Assembly: GCF_003368325.1 (NCBI RefSeq)
Contig: NZ_CP031466.1
Location: forward strand, 3,162,001 to 3,226,000
Length of the DNA stretch: 64,000 nucleotides
Source: Paraburkholderia caffeinilytica
GTDB lineage: Bacteria; Pseudomonadota; Gammaproteobacteria; Burkholderiales; Burkholderiaceae
Direction of reading: 5' to 3'
Below are positions 52,343 to 61,637 of the stretch, piece after piece (position 1 is the first letter of the stretch; the number at the start of each line of letters is the position of its first letter). Below the pieces are notes generated by a model, which was given only the letters and a program-made list of their open reading frames with translations, ran no database searches and had not been told where the DNA came from. The translations under genes were made by a program, and so were the position numbers.

Positions 52343-55078
52343 TCACTTTGCCGCTCCCGCGCCAGTGGAAACCAGGTCCGCACTGATTCCGTCAGCCGCA
52401 ATGCAATGTCCTTCCACCGAGGTGTAAGCTGCTGCCGCCTGCACTGTCGACTTCGGCAACACATAATCAATCCGGCACTTTTCGGACGGCACCGAGCCCC
52501 ATTCCACAAACAACGAGCCCTTGTCTGCCAACCCACGCGCAAAAATTCGACTGTCCTGTGCGACGACGCCGACCGTCTTGCCATTCCCATCGACCACATC
52601 CGCGCCGAACGGCAGTGCCTTGTCGCCCAATCGCGGAGCGCGGATCAACGCGGCACGCCCGCTCACTGTCTTGTACTTGATCATCACGACCGAGCCGAGA
52701 CGCGGAACCGCCTGCTCCGAAGTCGATTCGAATTCAACGTCGGCCGATGTGCCCTTCGGGTCGATGTCGACGGTGTTCATTCCGTACGGGGTGAGGTAAG
52801 GAATCACCGCGTAACCATGACCATTGAGCTTGACGCCCGGCGAGCTAGTCACGCTAGCGCCCGCAGCGCCTGGGGCTTCGACGATGCCGAACGTATCGCC
52901 AACCGTCTGCGAGAACGTCACGCCGCCCGGATGCGCGACGACCGACCCGCTGATACCGGCCGACATCTGGCTCGAACCTGAGCCCGCGCTTGCCGAGGCC
53001 GTCATCTGCGCATACGGCGCGCGCCATGCACCGCTCACGCCCGTGTTGGCGGAACTGCTGCTGTTGCCACTGCCGTACATGCCGTACGCGTTGTACGAAT
53101 ACTGGTTCGCATCGCCGAGCGAGCCGCTCACGTTGGCCTGCAAGCTGGTGCTGCCGCCCGAGCTCGACAGGTTGGTCGACACCAATGGCGCATGCTGGCC
53201 GTGGCTGAGCGGTAGCGTCGTGCTGAGCATGTACTGGTTGGACATCGAACCGTTGGCGTTGCGGGTGCGTCCCGCAGTAATGTTGTACGTCCCGTACTTG
53301 AAGCCGTTGGTATAGCCAGCCTGATAGAACACTCCGCTGCCGCTGTAATTCCAGTACTGCTGGGCTGACGCGCTCAGGAACACGGAACCGTGGCCCTTCA
53401 AATTCTGGTTGATCGTGAGCTGATAGCGGTTGCGCTCACGATAGACAGAATCCGTATCGCCGCCGTGCATCGCCAGATCGCGCACGGATGCCGCGTCCGA
53501 CAGATTCATAAAACCCGCCGTCGAATAGCGGTAAGCCGCAACCGCAATATTGGTGTCCGTAGGATCGATGAACTTGCTGTAGCCGATACGCAAGCTGGTG
53601 CCACGCATCGTGCTTTGATTCGGAATTTGCGTTTGCGCACCGGTCACGTCTGCCGAGAACGCGCCGAGCTTCGTGTTCAATGCCGCGCCCACATTAGCCG
53701 CCACATAGCCGTTGGCAGCCACGCCACCGCCGTAGGCGGTGATGAGATTGGTGAGGCCACGTTGCAAGGTGAACTGCGCAAAATTCGGCTTCGTTTCGAG
53801 CGCATCGCTACGCAATTGCCCAGCGGTCACCGAGAATCGCGTCGTACCGGGCCGCAGCGATTGTGCAACCGAAGCAAACGGCACCGTAAAAGTCTTGGTA
53901 CGGCCGTCCGCCTCGGTCACCGTCACGTCGAGATTGCCGCCATAGCCGCTCGCATACAGGTCGTTGATTTCAAATGGACCCGGCGACACGCTGGTTTCAT
54001 AGATTACCTGACTGTTTTGACGGATTGTCACGCGCGCATTCGTTTCCGCCGTACCGCGCACCACCGGCGCATAGCCGCGTAGCGATTCCGGCAACATGCG
54101 GTCGTCAGTGGCGATCTGAGCGCCGCGAAACTGGACGCTGTCGAACACATCACCGGCCGTGTAGCTGTCACCCAACGTCACTTGCGACTTCAGTGCTGCA
54201 ACATCGTGCTGCACATAGGTCGCGATGTTGTCGAAATGCGTGCTCTGACCAGTCTCCTGCGACACCGACGATTGGTGGCGAAAATGCCACGCGCCAATGT
54301 TCACGCCAGCATTCAGGCCCAGGTAGCTTTGTGTCGACTGCGTACCCGAACCCGCGGTGCGGTAGGTATTCGCGTTGTAGCTCACGAAGCCCGCGTTCAC
54401 ACCGGTTTGCCACATGTCAGGCGGCACGTAACCGCGCGCGGCGTTGCGCATGTATTTCTGCGGCACGCTCAATGTGAGCTTCTGTTCGGAGAAGTCGAAG
54501 TCGACGGTCGCATCCGGCACCGTTCCGAGAAGGTCAACGCATTCGTCGGCGTTGACGGTTTCACCGGATTGCTTGCTGGCGTCAGCGCTTGCGCCGGCTG
54601 CTGCGTGCGGCTTTTTTCCCGCGACTTCTGCTGTTTCGGCAGATGCATGTTCCGTCAGCTTCGCGCCGGTAGCGGCACCAACCTTCGCGAAATCAACACC
54701 GAGCGTTTCCAGCATCTGACGACCAAAGCACGCACGTGCGCTTTGTCCGTCGCGACTCGCCACGAAGCGCACGTCCTGGCGCGCCACACGAACATCGTTG
54801 ACCCAGAGGTCGACGGAGTACACACCTGGCTGCACGATGTTGCCGCTCGTGAACCGCGCGACGTCCACGGTTTGATTCGGGTCGGTACGCAGAAAGGTCG
54901 TGTCGAACTGGACAGCTGCGCCGGTGCCGCCGGACTCTGCTGCATTCACGCTCGCCGACTGGACCCCGCCCAGCACCGCGAAAACCGACATAACAACGAC
55001 GGCCACAGGGCTCAGGCCGAACGGACCAGAAGATCCACTGGTGCGAGCATGCGACTGATGACGAGGTGATAGTTTCAT
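52343..55078 (-). CDS. Outer-membrane fimbrial usher (FimD/PapC family)
   Basis: The 911-aa usher has an N-terminal periplasmic domain (VQFDTTFLRTDPNQTVDVAR; GVYSVDLWVNDVRV) with an extra Ala/Lys/Ser-rich insert near residues 150-185. The 24-strand barrel and plug follow (TLGDSYTAGDVFDSVQFRGA; GYAPVVRGTAETNARVTIRQ; PGPFEINDL; TRFSVTAGQLRS). C-terminal domains end with GADVVDGNGKTVGVVAQDSR and CRIDYVLP. It assembles subunits delivered by the chaperone. The ATG at 55078 gives a signal peptide with hydrophobic stretch SPVAVVVMSVFAVLGGV. It lies 134 bp after the chaperone gene. Confidence 0.95.
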   Translation of the reverse strand: MKLSPRHQSHARTSGSSGPFGLSPVAVVVMSVFAVLGGVQSASVNAAESGGTGAAVQFDTTFLRTDPNQTVDVARFTSGNIVQPGVYSVDLWVNDVRVARQDVRFVASRDGQSARACFGRQMLETLGVDFAKVGAATGAKLTEHASAETAEVAGKKPHAAAGASADASKQSGETVNADECVDLLGTVPDATVDFDFSEQKLTLSVPQKYMRNAARGYVPPDMWQTGVNAGFVSYNANTYRTAGSGTQSTQSYLGLNAGVNIGAWHFRHQSSVSQETGQSTHFDNIATYVQHDVAALKSQVTLGDSYTAGDVFDSVQFRGAQIATDDRMLPESLRGYAPVVRGTAETNARVTIRQNSQVIYETSVSPGPFEINDLYASGYGGNLDVTVTEADGRTKTFTVPFASVAQSLRPGTTRFSVTAGQLRSDALETKPNFAQFTLQRGLTNLITAYGGGVAANGYVAANVGAALNTKLGAFSADVTGAQTQIPNQSTMRGTSLRIGYSKFIDPTDTNIAVAAYRYSTAGFMNLSDAASVRDLAMHGGDTDSVYRERNRYQLTINQNLKGHGSVFLSASAQQYWNYSGSGVFYQAGYTNGFKYGTYNITAGRTRNANGSMSNQYMLSTTLPLSHGQHAPLVSTNLSSSGGSTSLQANVSGSLGDANQYSYNAYGMYGSGNSSSSANTGVSGAWRAPYAQMTASASAGSGSSQMSAGISGSVVAHPGGVTFSQTVGDTFGIVEAPGAAGASVTSSPGVKLNGHGYAVIPYLTPYGMNTVDIDPKGTSADVEFESTSEQAVPRLGSVVMIKYKTVSGRAALIRAPRLGDKALPFGADVVDGNGKTVGVVAQDSRIFARGLADKGSLFVEWGSVPSEKCRIDYVLPKSTVQAAAAYTSVEGHCIAADGISADLVSTGAGAAK

Positions 55079-55212
55079 GATCTGGCTGACTTCGGATATC
55101 GGGCAACAGGCGTGCGTCGTCGCTGTGCGTTGCCTGTGCAACGCACGCCGTGTACGAGAATTGGTTTAACAATGGGCGAGAGGCCGTCGCCCGAACAGTG
55201 AACTGCTGCGGT

Positions 55213-55956
55213 CTATTGCCCGAGCGTCGCGTCGCCGTTGAGTGCGCCGCCGTAGTCGCTGATCGCGGTGTAGTGAACCTTTGCACCTGCCGATACGGCA
55301 TTCATCTTTGCGATCGGCAAGACCGCCGACGCGCGCGGTGCGACCATGCCACCCTGTTCGTTCTTGTAGGTGTGACCACCGCTTTCCACATCGACTTCGC
55401 TAAACGACACGTAGTACGGCGTCGGGTTCGATACGCTCACCGCCTGGCCCTTGCCACCCGGCGACGCAGCAATCTTCCAGGTCAGCTGCGCCGGCGCATC
55501 TTCAGGCTTGCCCTGCAATTTGGCGGGACGCACGAACACCTTGATGCGGGTGCGGTAGGCCAGTTGAAGCGAATTGGCATCAGATGCGCCGCTGGCCTTT
55601 GGCGGAATATCCAGCACGTTGAGCCAGTAGACCGATTCGCGATCCTGCGGCAACGCTTCGCCGCTATACATGACGCGCAGCGTTTGCGCTTTCTTCGGGT
55701 CCATCCGGAAGATCGGCGGCGTAATCACAAACGGCACCTTGATGTCCCCGGGTTTTGCATCCGCGTCACCGTCATCCATCCATACCTGTACGAGCGAAGG
55801 CTCACGGCTGTCGTTATCGAGCTTGACCGTGACTTCGCGCTGCTCGAGCGGATACACCACTCGCGTACCGCCGATCGTCACGCTTGCATGTGCGCTGCCT
55901 GCGAGCAGCGCACATGCAAAACCGATTCCCATCGTCATTTTTCCGAGCAACTTCAT
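55213..55956 (-). CDS. Periplasmic fimbrial chaperone (PapD family)
   Basis: The 247-aa chaperone has a signal peptide ending GSAHA. The first Ig domain contains GTRVVYPLEQREVTVKLDND (the conserved subunit-anchoring Arg) and PPIFRMDPKKAQTLRVMYSG, with the G1 strand alternating hydrophobics. WLNVLDIPPK links to the second domain (IKVFVRPAKL). It caps subunits in the periplasm by donor-strand complementation. AAGGTGG precedes the ATG at 55956. It lies 77 bp downstream of the major subunit gene. Confidence 0.95.
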   Translation of the reverse strand: MKLLGKMTMGIGFACALLAGSAHASVTIGGTRVVYPLEQREVTVKLDNDSREPSLVQVWMDDGDADAKPGDIKVPFVITPPIFRMDPKKAQTLRVMYSGEALPQDRESVYWLNVLDIPPKASGASDANSLQLAYRTRIKVFVRPAKLQGKPEDAPAQLTWKIAASPGGKGQAVSVSNPTPYYVSFSEVDVESGGHTYKNEQGGMVAPRASAVLPIAKMNAVSAGAKVHYTAISDYGGALNGDATLGQ

Positions 55957-56033
55957 CACAACCACCTTTATTCGTAATCTTGAAAAAAAGACCATAAAAA
56001 GGCGTTCGCCTGAGCGAACGCCTCGGCCTGCGC

Positions 56034-56591
56034 TTACTGGTACTGCATCGTGTATTGAACCGACGTATTCACCGTACCGGCACCCGCTTTGCCCGTCGCG
56101 TAGTACTGTGCGAAGTACTTCAGGTTGGCGGCGCCGCCCGTAATCGTCGACGCGTTGCTTGCCAACTGGTTATTCGAGTTCGTCGTGATATTGATCGGTT
56201 GCATCTGCGCGTTCAGCAGTTGAACTTGCACGTTCGTCGCCGTACCCGAATTAGTCAGATTGCCGCTGTTCTGGTCTACAGTTGGGCCATTTTCAAAGCG
56301 GGCGATCGCTTTCGTTGCCGTGCCGCTGCAACCGCTCAGGTTCAGCGCCAGGTCAGTCGGGCTCGACGTGGCGGCAGTTGCGCCAAGCACCGACAGAGAG
56401 CCCGACGACACCGGCGCCAGCGTGATCGACTTGTCAGCCGGGACGCCGCTCGCGGTCCCATTGATTGAACACGTGGTGTCCAACACGGTACCGGTGACGG
56501 TGATCGTGCCGTCCGCGGCATTAGCGCCGAACGATGCGAGACCCATCAGACCGCCGGTTGCGATCGCGATTGCGGGGAGAATTGATTTCAT
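56034..56591 (-). CDS. Major fimbrial subunit (type-1 pilin family)
   Basis: The 185-aa pilin has a signal peptide (residues 1-25, ending SFGANA). The mature N-terminal donor strand is DGTITVTGTVLDTTCSINGT, with a Cys pair (TTCSING and LSGCSG) for the pilin disulfide. The C-terminal chaperone recognition strand is TSVQYTMQYQ, with penultimate aromatic residues. As first gene of the operon it should be the shaft protein. GGAG precedes the start. TAGGA/TCCTA boxes lie in the upstream region. Confidence 0.93.
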   Translation of the reverse strand: MKSILPAIAIATGGLMGLASFGANAADGTITVTGTVLDTTCSINGTASGVPADKSITLAPVSSGSLSVLGATAATSSPTDLALNLSGCSGTATKAIARFENGPTVDQNSGNLTNSGTATNVQVQLLNAQMQPINITTNSNNQLASNASTITGGAANLKYFAQYYATGKAGAGTVNTSVQYTMQYQ

Positions 56592-56923
56592 GTTTGCTGC
56601 TCCAGTGAGTTAAGAAGATTGGTGAATCAACGGCGAATCGATATTGCGTGAGATCCACCATTTGCCCCTGGGTGCTCCAATGTTCTTCGCCGGGGAAATG
56701 GCGGTCTTTGTTTCGAACTATTGGTCTCTCGTTCAGGCGCAAACCAATGTTAGGTTTTCGAGATTCCTAAGTACCTAGGAGAATTCCGATTTATGTAGGA
56801 ACTGCCCTACACGACGCGCGATTTCATCCGACAACTGCTCCATCACACGAAGCAAGTCGCTAGGACTTTTCCTAAAAATCTAGGAAAAGAGACGGCTCAA
56901 TTAAAATTCGACGTCACAAAAGC
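56592..56923 (-). promoter_or_regulatory. Fimbrial operon promoter region with TAGGA/TCCTA boxes
   Basis: This AT-rich gap carries several related boxes: TAGGAGAATTCCGA (56776-56789), TAGGAACTGCCCTA (56796-56809, exactly 20 bp from the first) and TAGGACTTTTCCTA (56861-56874). TTTTCCTA-N6-TAGGAAAA (56867-56888) is a perfect inverted repeat overlapping the last. The pattern resembles sites of LuxR/FixJ-class response regulators such as RcsB. The core promoter cannot be fixed by eye. Confidence 0.55.
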
Positions 56924-56959
56924 AAAACCCGCCGCATCGTTGCCGATGCGGCGGGTTTT
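56924..56959. terminator. Intrinsic terminator of the MFS gene
   Basis: AAAACCCGCCGCATCG (56924-56939) pairs perfectly with CGATGCGGCGGGTTTT (56944-56959) around a 4-nt loop. It lies 20 bp downstream of the transporter stop and is A/T-flanked on both strands. Confidence 0.92.
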
Positions 56960-56978
56960 CTTGGAGTGCTCAGGCAGG

Positions 56979-58364
56979 CTACGTGCCGCTTGCTTCGTTT
57001 AGCGTCAGGTGCTTCGTCTCAGGTGCCCAGGCGATTGACACCGTCATGCCGATCAGCAGAACGGCTGCGAGCACCATCATCGTCACGTGGAAACCCAGAT
57101 GGACAATGCCGAGCGGCAGCAGAAAAGTACCGACAGCCGAGCCGAGACGGCTGCACGCGATCGCAAGTCCAACGCCGCACGCGCGCACTTCTGTTGGGAA
57201 GCACTCCGGCGGAAACACGCCGACCAGATTCGAAAAAGCGGACATCGTCAGCGTGAAGATTGCGAATGCGACGATCATCGCCAGCGTCGCAGACTCCGGC
57301 AGCAAGCTCAACGCGATCAGCGACAAGCACGTCACCGCAAACGAGCCGATCAAGAACACGCGGCGCGATAACTTGATCGTGAGCCAGATGCCAATCAGCG
57401 CGCCCAGCACGAGAAAGCCGTTCAGCAGAAAATCCGCACCCGACCCGTCGTTCAGATGAATGGCTTTAAGAATGGTCGGCAGGAACGTGTAGATCGCGAA
57501 ATACGGAATCACGAGGCAGACGAAAAATGCGCAGTTGAAGACCGTTCTGCGGATCAGGTCCTGCTTGAACAGGCGCATGAAACCACCACGGGTTTGCGCG
57601 TGGCCGTCTTCACCTGCGTCGAGCGTCACGTTGGGACCGAAGTGCCTGAGTACGATCGTTTTGGCTTCAGCGATACGTCCCTTGCCGTACAGCCAGCGCG
57701 GCGACTCCGGCGTGCCCATACGCAACAGCAGCACGATCAAGGCCGGAATGCCCGCTGACGCAAGCAACCACCGCCACGCATCCGGCGACGCGTCGGCATA
57801 GTGCATGCCGAGCACGTTGGCCACCACATAACCGATGGTCCACACCACACTGAACGAACCTAGCAATGTCCCACGATGTTTTCGCGGCGAAAATTCAGCA
57901 AGGATAGCGTGCCCAACTGCAAAATCACCGCCCATGCCAAAGCCGATCAACACACGGAGCAAACACAATTCAAGTGGCGAACTCACGTAAAACTGCGCAA
58001 ACGCTGCCGCGGTAATGATCAGGAAGCTCAGCAGGAAAATCTTCTGCCGTCCAAGCCGATCCGACAACCAGCCAAACACGAGACTGCCGACAAAGATGCC
58101 CATCAGCGCGGAACTGCCGATCATGCCCATCCAGAACGCGTCGAGCGGCATCTGGCGATTCAGCGACGCCAGCGCATAGCCGATCGTGCCGAGCGCATAA
58201 CCTTCGGTAAAGTGCGCGCCGAACGTCAAACCGGCGATCTTGACGTGGAACGCGTTCAGCGGAACGTCATCGAGAGAAATGCGGCCGTGCGCGGTCGCAG
58301 CCGCCGCAGGCGGCATGGTGGGGGCGAGGCCGAGAGTGGCGGCCTGGGTATCCTGATTGCTCAC
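56979..58364 (-). CDS. MFS transporter (SV2/aromatic acid-type)
   Basis: The 461-aa inner-membrane protein has 12 predicted helices. GWLSDRLGRQKIF is the MFS signature loop between TM2 and TM3. LRVLIGFGMGGDFAVGHAIL and AEFSPRKHRGTLLGSFSVVW are characteristic of the sugar/aromatic-acid porter branch, and a second loop (LTIKLSRRVFLIG) follows TM8. The GTG at 58364 with GGAGACAGC upstream is preferred; the annotated frame could reach 58430 but lacks a ribosome site. It precedes no gene directly; a terminator follows. The substrate is probably a carboxylate or sugar acid, not resolvable here. Confidence 0.9.
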   Translation of the reverse strand: MSNQDTQAATLGLAPTMPPAAAATAHGRISLDDVPLNAFHVKIAGLTFGAHFTEGYALGTIGYALASLNRQMPLDAFWMGMIGSSALMGIFVGSLVFGWLSDRLGRQKIFLLSFLIITAAAFAQFYVSSPLELCLLRVLIGFGMGGDFAVGHAILAEFSPRKHRGTLLGSFSVVWTIGYVVANVLGMHYADASPDAWRWLLASAGIPALIVLLLRMGTPESPRWLYGKGRIAEAKTIVLRHFGPNVTLDAGEDGHAQTRGGFMRLFKQDLIRRTVFNCAFFVCLVIPYFAIYTFLPTILKAIHLNDGSGADFLLNGFLVLGALIGIWLTIKLSRRVFLIGSFAVTCLSLIALSLLPESATLAMIVAFAIFTLTMSAFSNLVGVFPPECFPTEVRACGVGLAIACSRLGSAVGTFLLPLGIVHLGFHVTMMVLAAVLLIGMTVSIAWAPETKHLTLNEASGT

Positions 58365-58451
58365 GCTGTCTCCTTGTATGTATATGTGTGCGGTTGGCGC
58401 GGCGCCGGCGCGATGCCGAGGCCGCGCCAAACCACGCAGTTCGGCGCATGA

Positions 58452-58491
58452 TTCGCTTCGCTGTTCATCCAGTCATTCGCTTCGCTGTTCG
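58452..58491. repeat. Short direct repeat between MFS and ALDH genes
   Basis: ATTCGCTTCGCTGTTC occurs at 58452-58467 and again at 58476-58491, a 24-bp period. It lies between the MFS start (58364) and the ALDH stop (58557). Its role is unknown. Confidence 0.85.
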
Positions 58492-58556
58492 CCGCATGCT
58501 CCAGCGTGCGATACGTCAGGCGAACACGTGCGATGGATGAATGCGCTAAATGAAGA

Positions 58557-59996
58557 TCAGCGTCCGAGGCCGCCCATCATCGTGTACTTCAGTTCGGTGT
58601 ATTCATCGAGCCCGTACTTCGAGCCTTCGCGGCCAAGCCCCGATTGTTTGACACCGCCGAACGGCGCGACTTCGGTCGACAAAATACCTTCGTTGATGCC
58701 GACCATGCCGCTCTCCAGCGCTTCGGCAACGCGCCATGCGCGGGCGAGATCGCGCGTGTAGAAATACGCGGCAAGGCCGAACGGCGTGTCGTTGGCGGCG
58801 GCAATCGCTTCGTCTTCCGTCTTGAAGCGGAAGCATGCGGCCACAGGGCCGAAGGTTTCTTCCGCGGCGATCAACATCGTCTTCGACGCATCGATCAGCA
58901 CGGTCGGCTCATAGAACGTGCCGCCGAGCGCATGCGGTTTTCCACCGGTCAGAATCTTCGCGCCTTTTTGCAACGCGTCGGCGACATGCGCTTCCACCTT
59001 CTTCAGTGCCGCCTGATTGATCAGTGGACCTTGTTCGACCTCGCCTTGCAGCGCATTGCCGACGCGCATCTGACGCACAGCTCTGGCCAGCGCCAGTGTG
59101 AATGCATCGTAGACGCCGTCCTGTACGTAGAAGCGGTTCACGCACACACAGGTCTGGCCGGTGTTGCGGAACTTCGACGCCATTGCCCCTTGCACGGCGG
59201 CGTCGATATCCGCGTCGTCGAAGACGATGAACGGCGCGTTGCCGCCGAGTTCCAATGACAGCTTCTTCAGCGTATCCGCCGACTGTTTCGCGAGCAGCTT
59301 GCCCACGCGAGTCGAGCCGGTGAACGAGAGCTTGCGCACGGCTTCCGACTCAGTCAGCGCGCCGCCGATCGCCACTGCATCGCCGGAAACGATGTTGAAC
59401 ACGCCAGGCGGAATGCCCGCCTTCTCCGCGAGCACAGCCAGTGCAAACGCGGACAACGGCGTCTCTTCCGATGGCTTGAGCACCATCGTGCAACCTGCCG
59501 CGAGCGCCGGTCCCGCCTTGCGCGTAATCATCGCGAGCGGGAAGTTCCACGGCGTGATGGCCGCGACGACGCCAACCGGTTCGCGCGTCACGATGATCTT
59601 CGCTTTCGGATTGGGGCTGGGGATCACGTCGCCGTAGCTGCGCTTGGCTTCTTCGGCAAACCATTCGAAGAAGCTCGCCGCGTAGCCTACTTCACCACGC
59701 GCTTCGGCAAGCGGCTTACCTTGCTCGAGCGTCAGCAATTCGGCGAGCGCGTCGCGGTTCTCCTGCATCAACTCGCCCCAGTGCTTCACGCGTGCGCCAC
59801 GCTCCTTTGCGGTCAACCGGCGCCATGCCGGAAAGGCCCGCTCGGCTGCGGCGATGGCTTGCGTCGTTTCCGCCGCGCCGCCTCTCGCGACCTGAGCGAT
59901 CACCTCACCGGTCGCCGGGTTCAGGACGACATACGTACTCGCGCTTTCGTACCACTCACCGCCAATGTAATGGCCGGTTCGGAGAAACTCGTTCAT
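58557..59996 (-). CDS. NAD(P)-dependent aldehyde dehydrogenase (succinate-semialdehyde type)
   Basis: The 479-aa ALDH has ITPWNFPLAMITRKAGPALA (cofactor site), SLELGGNAPFIVF (general-base Glu near residue 250), and FRNTGQTCVCVNRFYV (nucleophile Cys near 283). EVAPFGGVKQSGLGREGSKY is typical of GabD-like succinate-semialdehyde dehydrogenases. It oxidises an aldehyde to the acid. The start (59996) overlaps the stop of the upstream aldo/keto reductase gene by ATGA, so the two are translationally coupled. The true substrate may differ from succinate semialdehyde. Confidence 0.92.
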   Translation of the reverse strand: MNEFLRTGHYIGGEWYESASTYVVLNPATGEVIAQVARGGAAETTQAIAAAERAFPAWRRLTAKERGARVKHWGELMQENRDALAELLTLEQGKPLAEARGEVGYAASFFEWFAEEAKRSYGDVIPSPNPKAKIIVTREPVGVVAAITPWNFPLAMITRKAGPALAAGCTMVLKPSEETPLSAFALAVLAEKAGIPPGVFNIVSGDAVAIGGALTESEAVRKLSFTGSTRVGKLLAKQSADTLKKLSLELGGNAPFIVFDDADIDAAVQGAMASKFRNTGQTCVCVNRFYVQDGVYDAFTLALARAVRQMRVGNALQGEVEQGPLINQAALKKVEAHVADALQKGAKILTGGKPHALGGTFYEPTVLIDASKTMLIAAEETFGPVAACFRFKTEDEAIAAANDTPFGLAAYFYTRDLARAWRVAEALESGMVGINEGILSTEVAPFGGVKQSGLGREGSKYGLDEYTELKYTMMGGLGR

Positions 59997-61030
59997 GCGG
60001 CTTTCTCCAGATTCTCGACGAACACACCTTGCGCAAGCCGCGCTTCGCGCGCGATGCGTTTGCCCGCGGTGTAGTCGTTGATCAGATCGCAGGGTGTGTA
60101 GTTGCGTTCGAGTTCGAACAGCTCGTCCGCACTGAGCTTCGTGCCGAGTGCCGCCAACGCGCTATCGAACTGCGCGGGCGTATCGGCGCCGACCAGCATG
60201 CTCGCTACGCCGCCGTGATTGAGCACCCACGCTTGCGCGATCTGCGCCGCCGACACACCGCGCCGCGCCGCCACACGCGCCACCGAGGCAGCAATCTCAC
60301 GCGACGCCGTATCGCCGTACATTTGCGCGGTGAAGAAATCGGTCTGATTGCGCGTCGAATTCGGATCGCAGGTCAGCAGCCCGCGCGCCAGCGGACTGAA
60401 CACGGAAACGCCGACGCCCTGATCCTGGCAGTACGGAATCATTTCGCGTTCTTCCTCGCGGTAGGCGAGGTTCAACTGCAACTGCATGTTGATCGGCTTG
60501 TGCCAGCCGTTGCGTTCGCACACTTGGATGATCCTGGCGAACTGCCACGTGTACATCGTGGATACACCGATATAACGCGCCTTGCCGGCACACACGATAT
60601 CGTTGAGCGCGCCCATGGTTTCTTCGACCGGTGTATTCACGTCGAAGAAATGCAGCATGTAGATGTCGACGTAATCCATACCCAGGCGCGCAAGCGACGC
60701 GTCGATGCCGTCCATGATGTGCTTGCGCGAATGGCCGCCGGCATTCTGATACGTGCCCATGTCATAGCCGACCTTGGTTGTCACGACGATTTCCTCGCGG
60801 CGCGCGATGCGCTTCAAGATGCGCCCCACCACTTCCTCGCCCACGCCGGTCGAATAAAAATCGGCGAGGTCGATGAAATTGACGCCCGCTTCCAGCGCGT
60901 GACGCACGATCGGCTCGCTTTGCGCTTCGTCGAAAATCCACGGCTTCCATTGCGGCGTGCCCATGTTCATCGTGCCGAGGCACAGACGCGAAACCTTCAG
61001 GCCCGACTGACCGAGGCGAATGTATTCCAT
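59993..61030 (-). CDS. Aldo/keto reductase
   Basis: The 345-aa (beta/alpha)8 reductase opens MEYIRLGQSGLKVSRLCLGT. The catalytic region is NFIDLADFYSTGVGEEVVGR (Asp, Tyr), with VTTKVGYD (Lys) and YMLHFFD (His). The C-terminal SMLVGADTPAQFDSAL stretch belongs to the NADP pocket. It resembles Tas/YajO-like broad-substrate reductases. GGAGACAAG precedes the ATG at 61030. Overlap with the aldehyde dehydrogenase suggests the pair converts a hydroxy/aldehyde substrate to an acid. Confidence 0.88.
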   Translation of the reverse strand: MEYIRLGQSGLKVSRLCLGTMNMGTPQWKPWIFDEAQSEPIVRHALEAGVNFIDLADFYSTGVGEEVVGRILKRIARREEIVVTTKVGYDMGTYQNAGGHSRKHIMDGIDASLARLGMDYVDIYMLHFFDVNTPVEETMGALNDIVCAGKARYIGVSTMYTWQFARIIQVCERNGWHKPINMQLQLNLAYREEEREMIPYCQDQGVGVSVFSPLARGLLTCDPNSTRNQTDFFTAQMYGDTASREIAASVARVAARRGVSAAQIAQAWVLNHGGVASMLVGADTPAQFDSALAALGTKLSADELFELERNYTPCDLINDYTAGKRIAREARLAQGVFVENLEKAA

Positions 61031-61112
61031 AGTGCTTGTCTCCTTCCTGATCGCATCCAGTTGCGCAAGCGGTCGCGCCGCACTCACGGCGCGCGAACCG
61101 CGTCGCGTGTGA

Positions 61113-61637
61113 TTAGCGTTGCTTTGGGGTGTAGAACGGATTCGATACGTCGCGCGCGGCGGCGAACACTTCATCGCGATGCGGCAAGCCTTTCATCGCC
61201 GCGAGGATCGCGTTCCTGCACGCGCGGTAGTTGTTCTCGAACACGGCGTCGAGATCGTCGGTGGCCGGGTTGACCCAGTTCGCGGACACCACCACCCAAT
61301 CGTTTTCCGCTTCGGGCGGCAACGTGCCGTTCTCGAGCGACTCGGCCACCGCCCTGGCGATGCCGGCCTGCGAAGCGCCCCACGTTGCATTGCCGTGGAA
61401 GTCGCTGCCGATCTGCGCCTTGTTCACGTACAGCGTCAACGGCTTGGTCGGCACGCCCGGACGCGCGATCACGACGAACGGCGCATGCCCCGCGGAAGGC
61501 GTCGCCAATGCGGTAGCGAAGGCTTGCCCTGCGGGCCCGTTGCGCGGGCCGACGAGTACGTTGATATGCGCAAGATTGACGCCGGGGCCTTCGAATCCTT
61601 CGCCGATAAAAAGTTGCTTGTCCGTCGATACGCTCAT
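61113..61637 (-). CDS. fae: Formaldehyde-activating enzyme (Fae) family protein
   Basis: The 174-aa protein matches Fae, which condenses formaldehyde with tetrahydromethanopterin. It opens FIGEGFEGPGVNLAHINVLV with the conserved His (the family's catalytic residue) in LAHINV. GPRNGPAGQAFATALATPSA and KPLTLYVNKAQIG follow. The ATG at 61637 fits the family start. It is upstream of and co-oriented with the AKR and ALDH genes (82 bp). No other tetrahydromethanopterin-pathway gene is in the window, so it could also be one of the paralogues of unclear role found in Burkholderia. Confidence 0.88.
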   Translation of the reverse strand: MSVSTDKQLFIGEGFEGPGVNLAHINVLVGPRNGPAGQAFATALATPSAGHAPFVVIARPGVPTKPLTLYVNKAQIGSDFHGNATWGASQAGIARAVAESLENGTLPPEAENDWVVVSANWVNPATDDLDAVFENNYRACRNAILAAMKGLPHRDEVFAAARDVSNPFYTPKQR

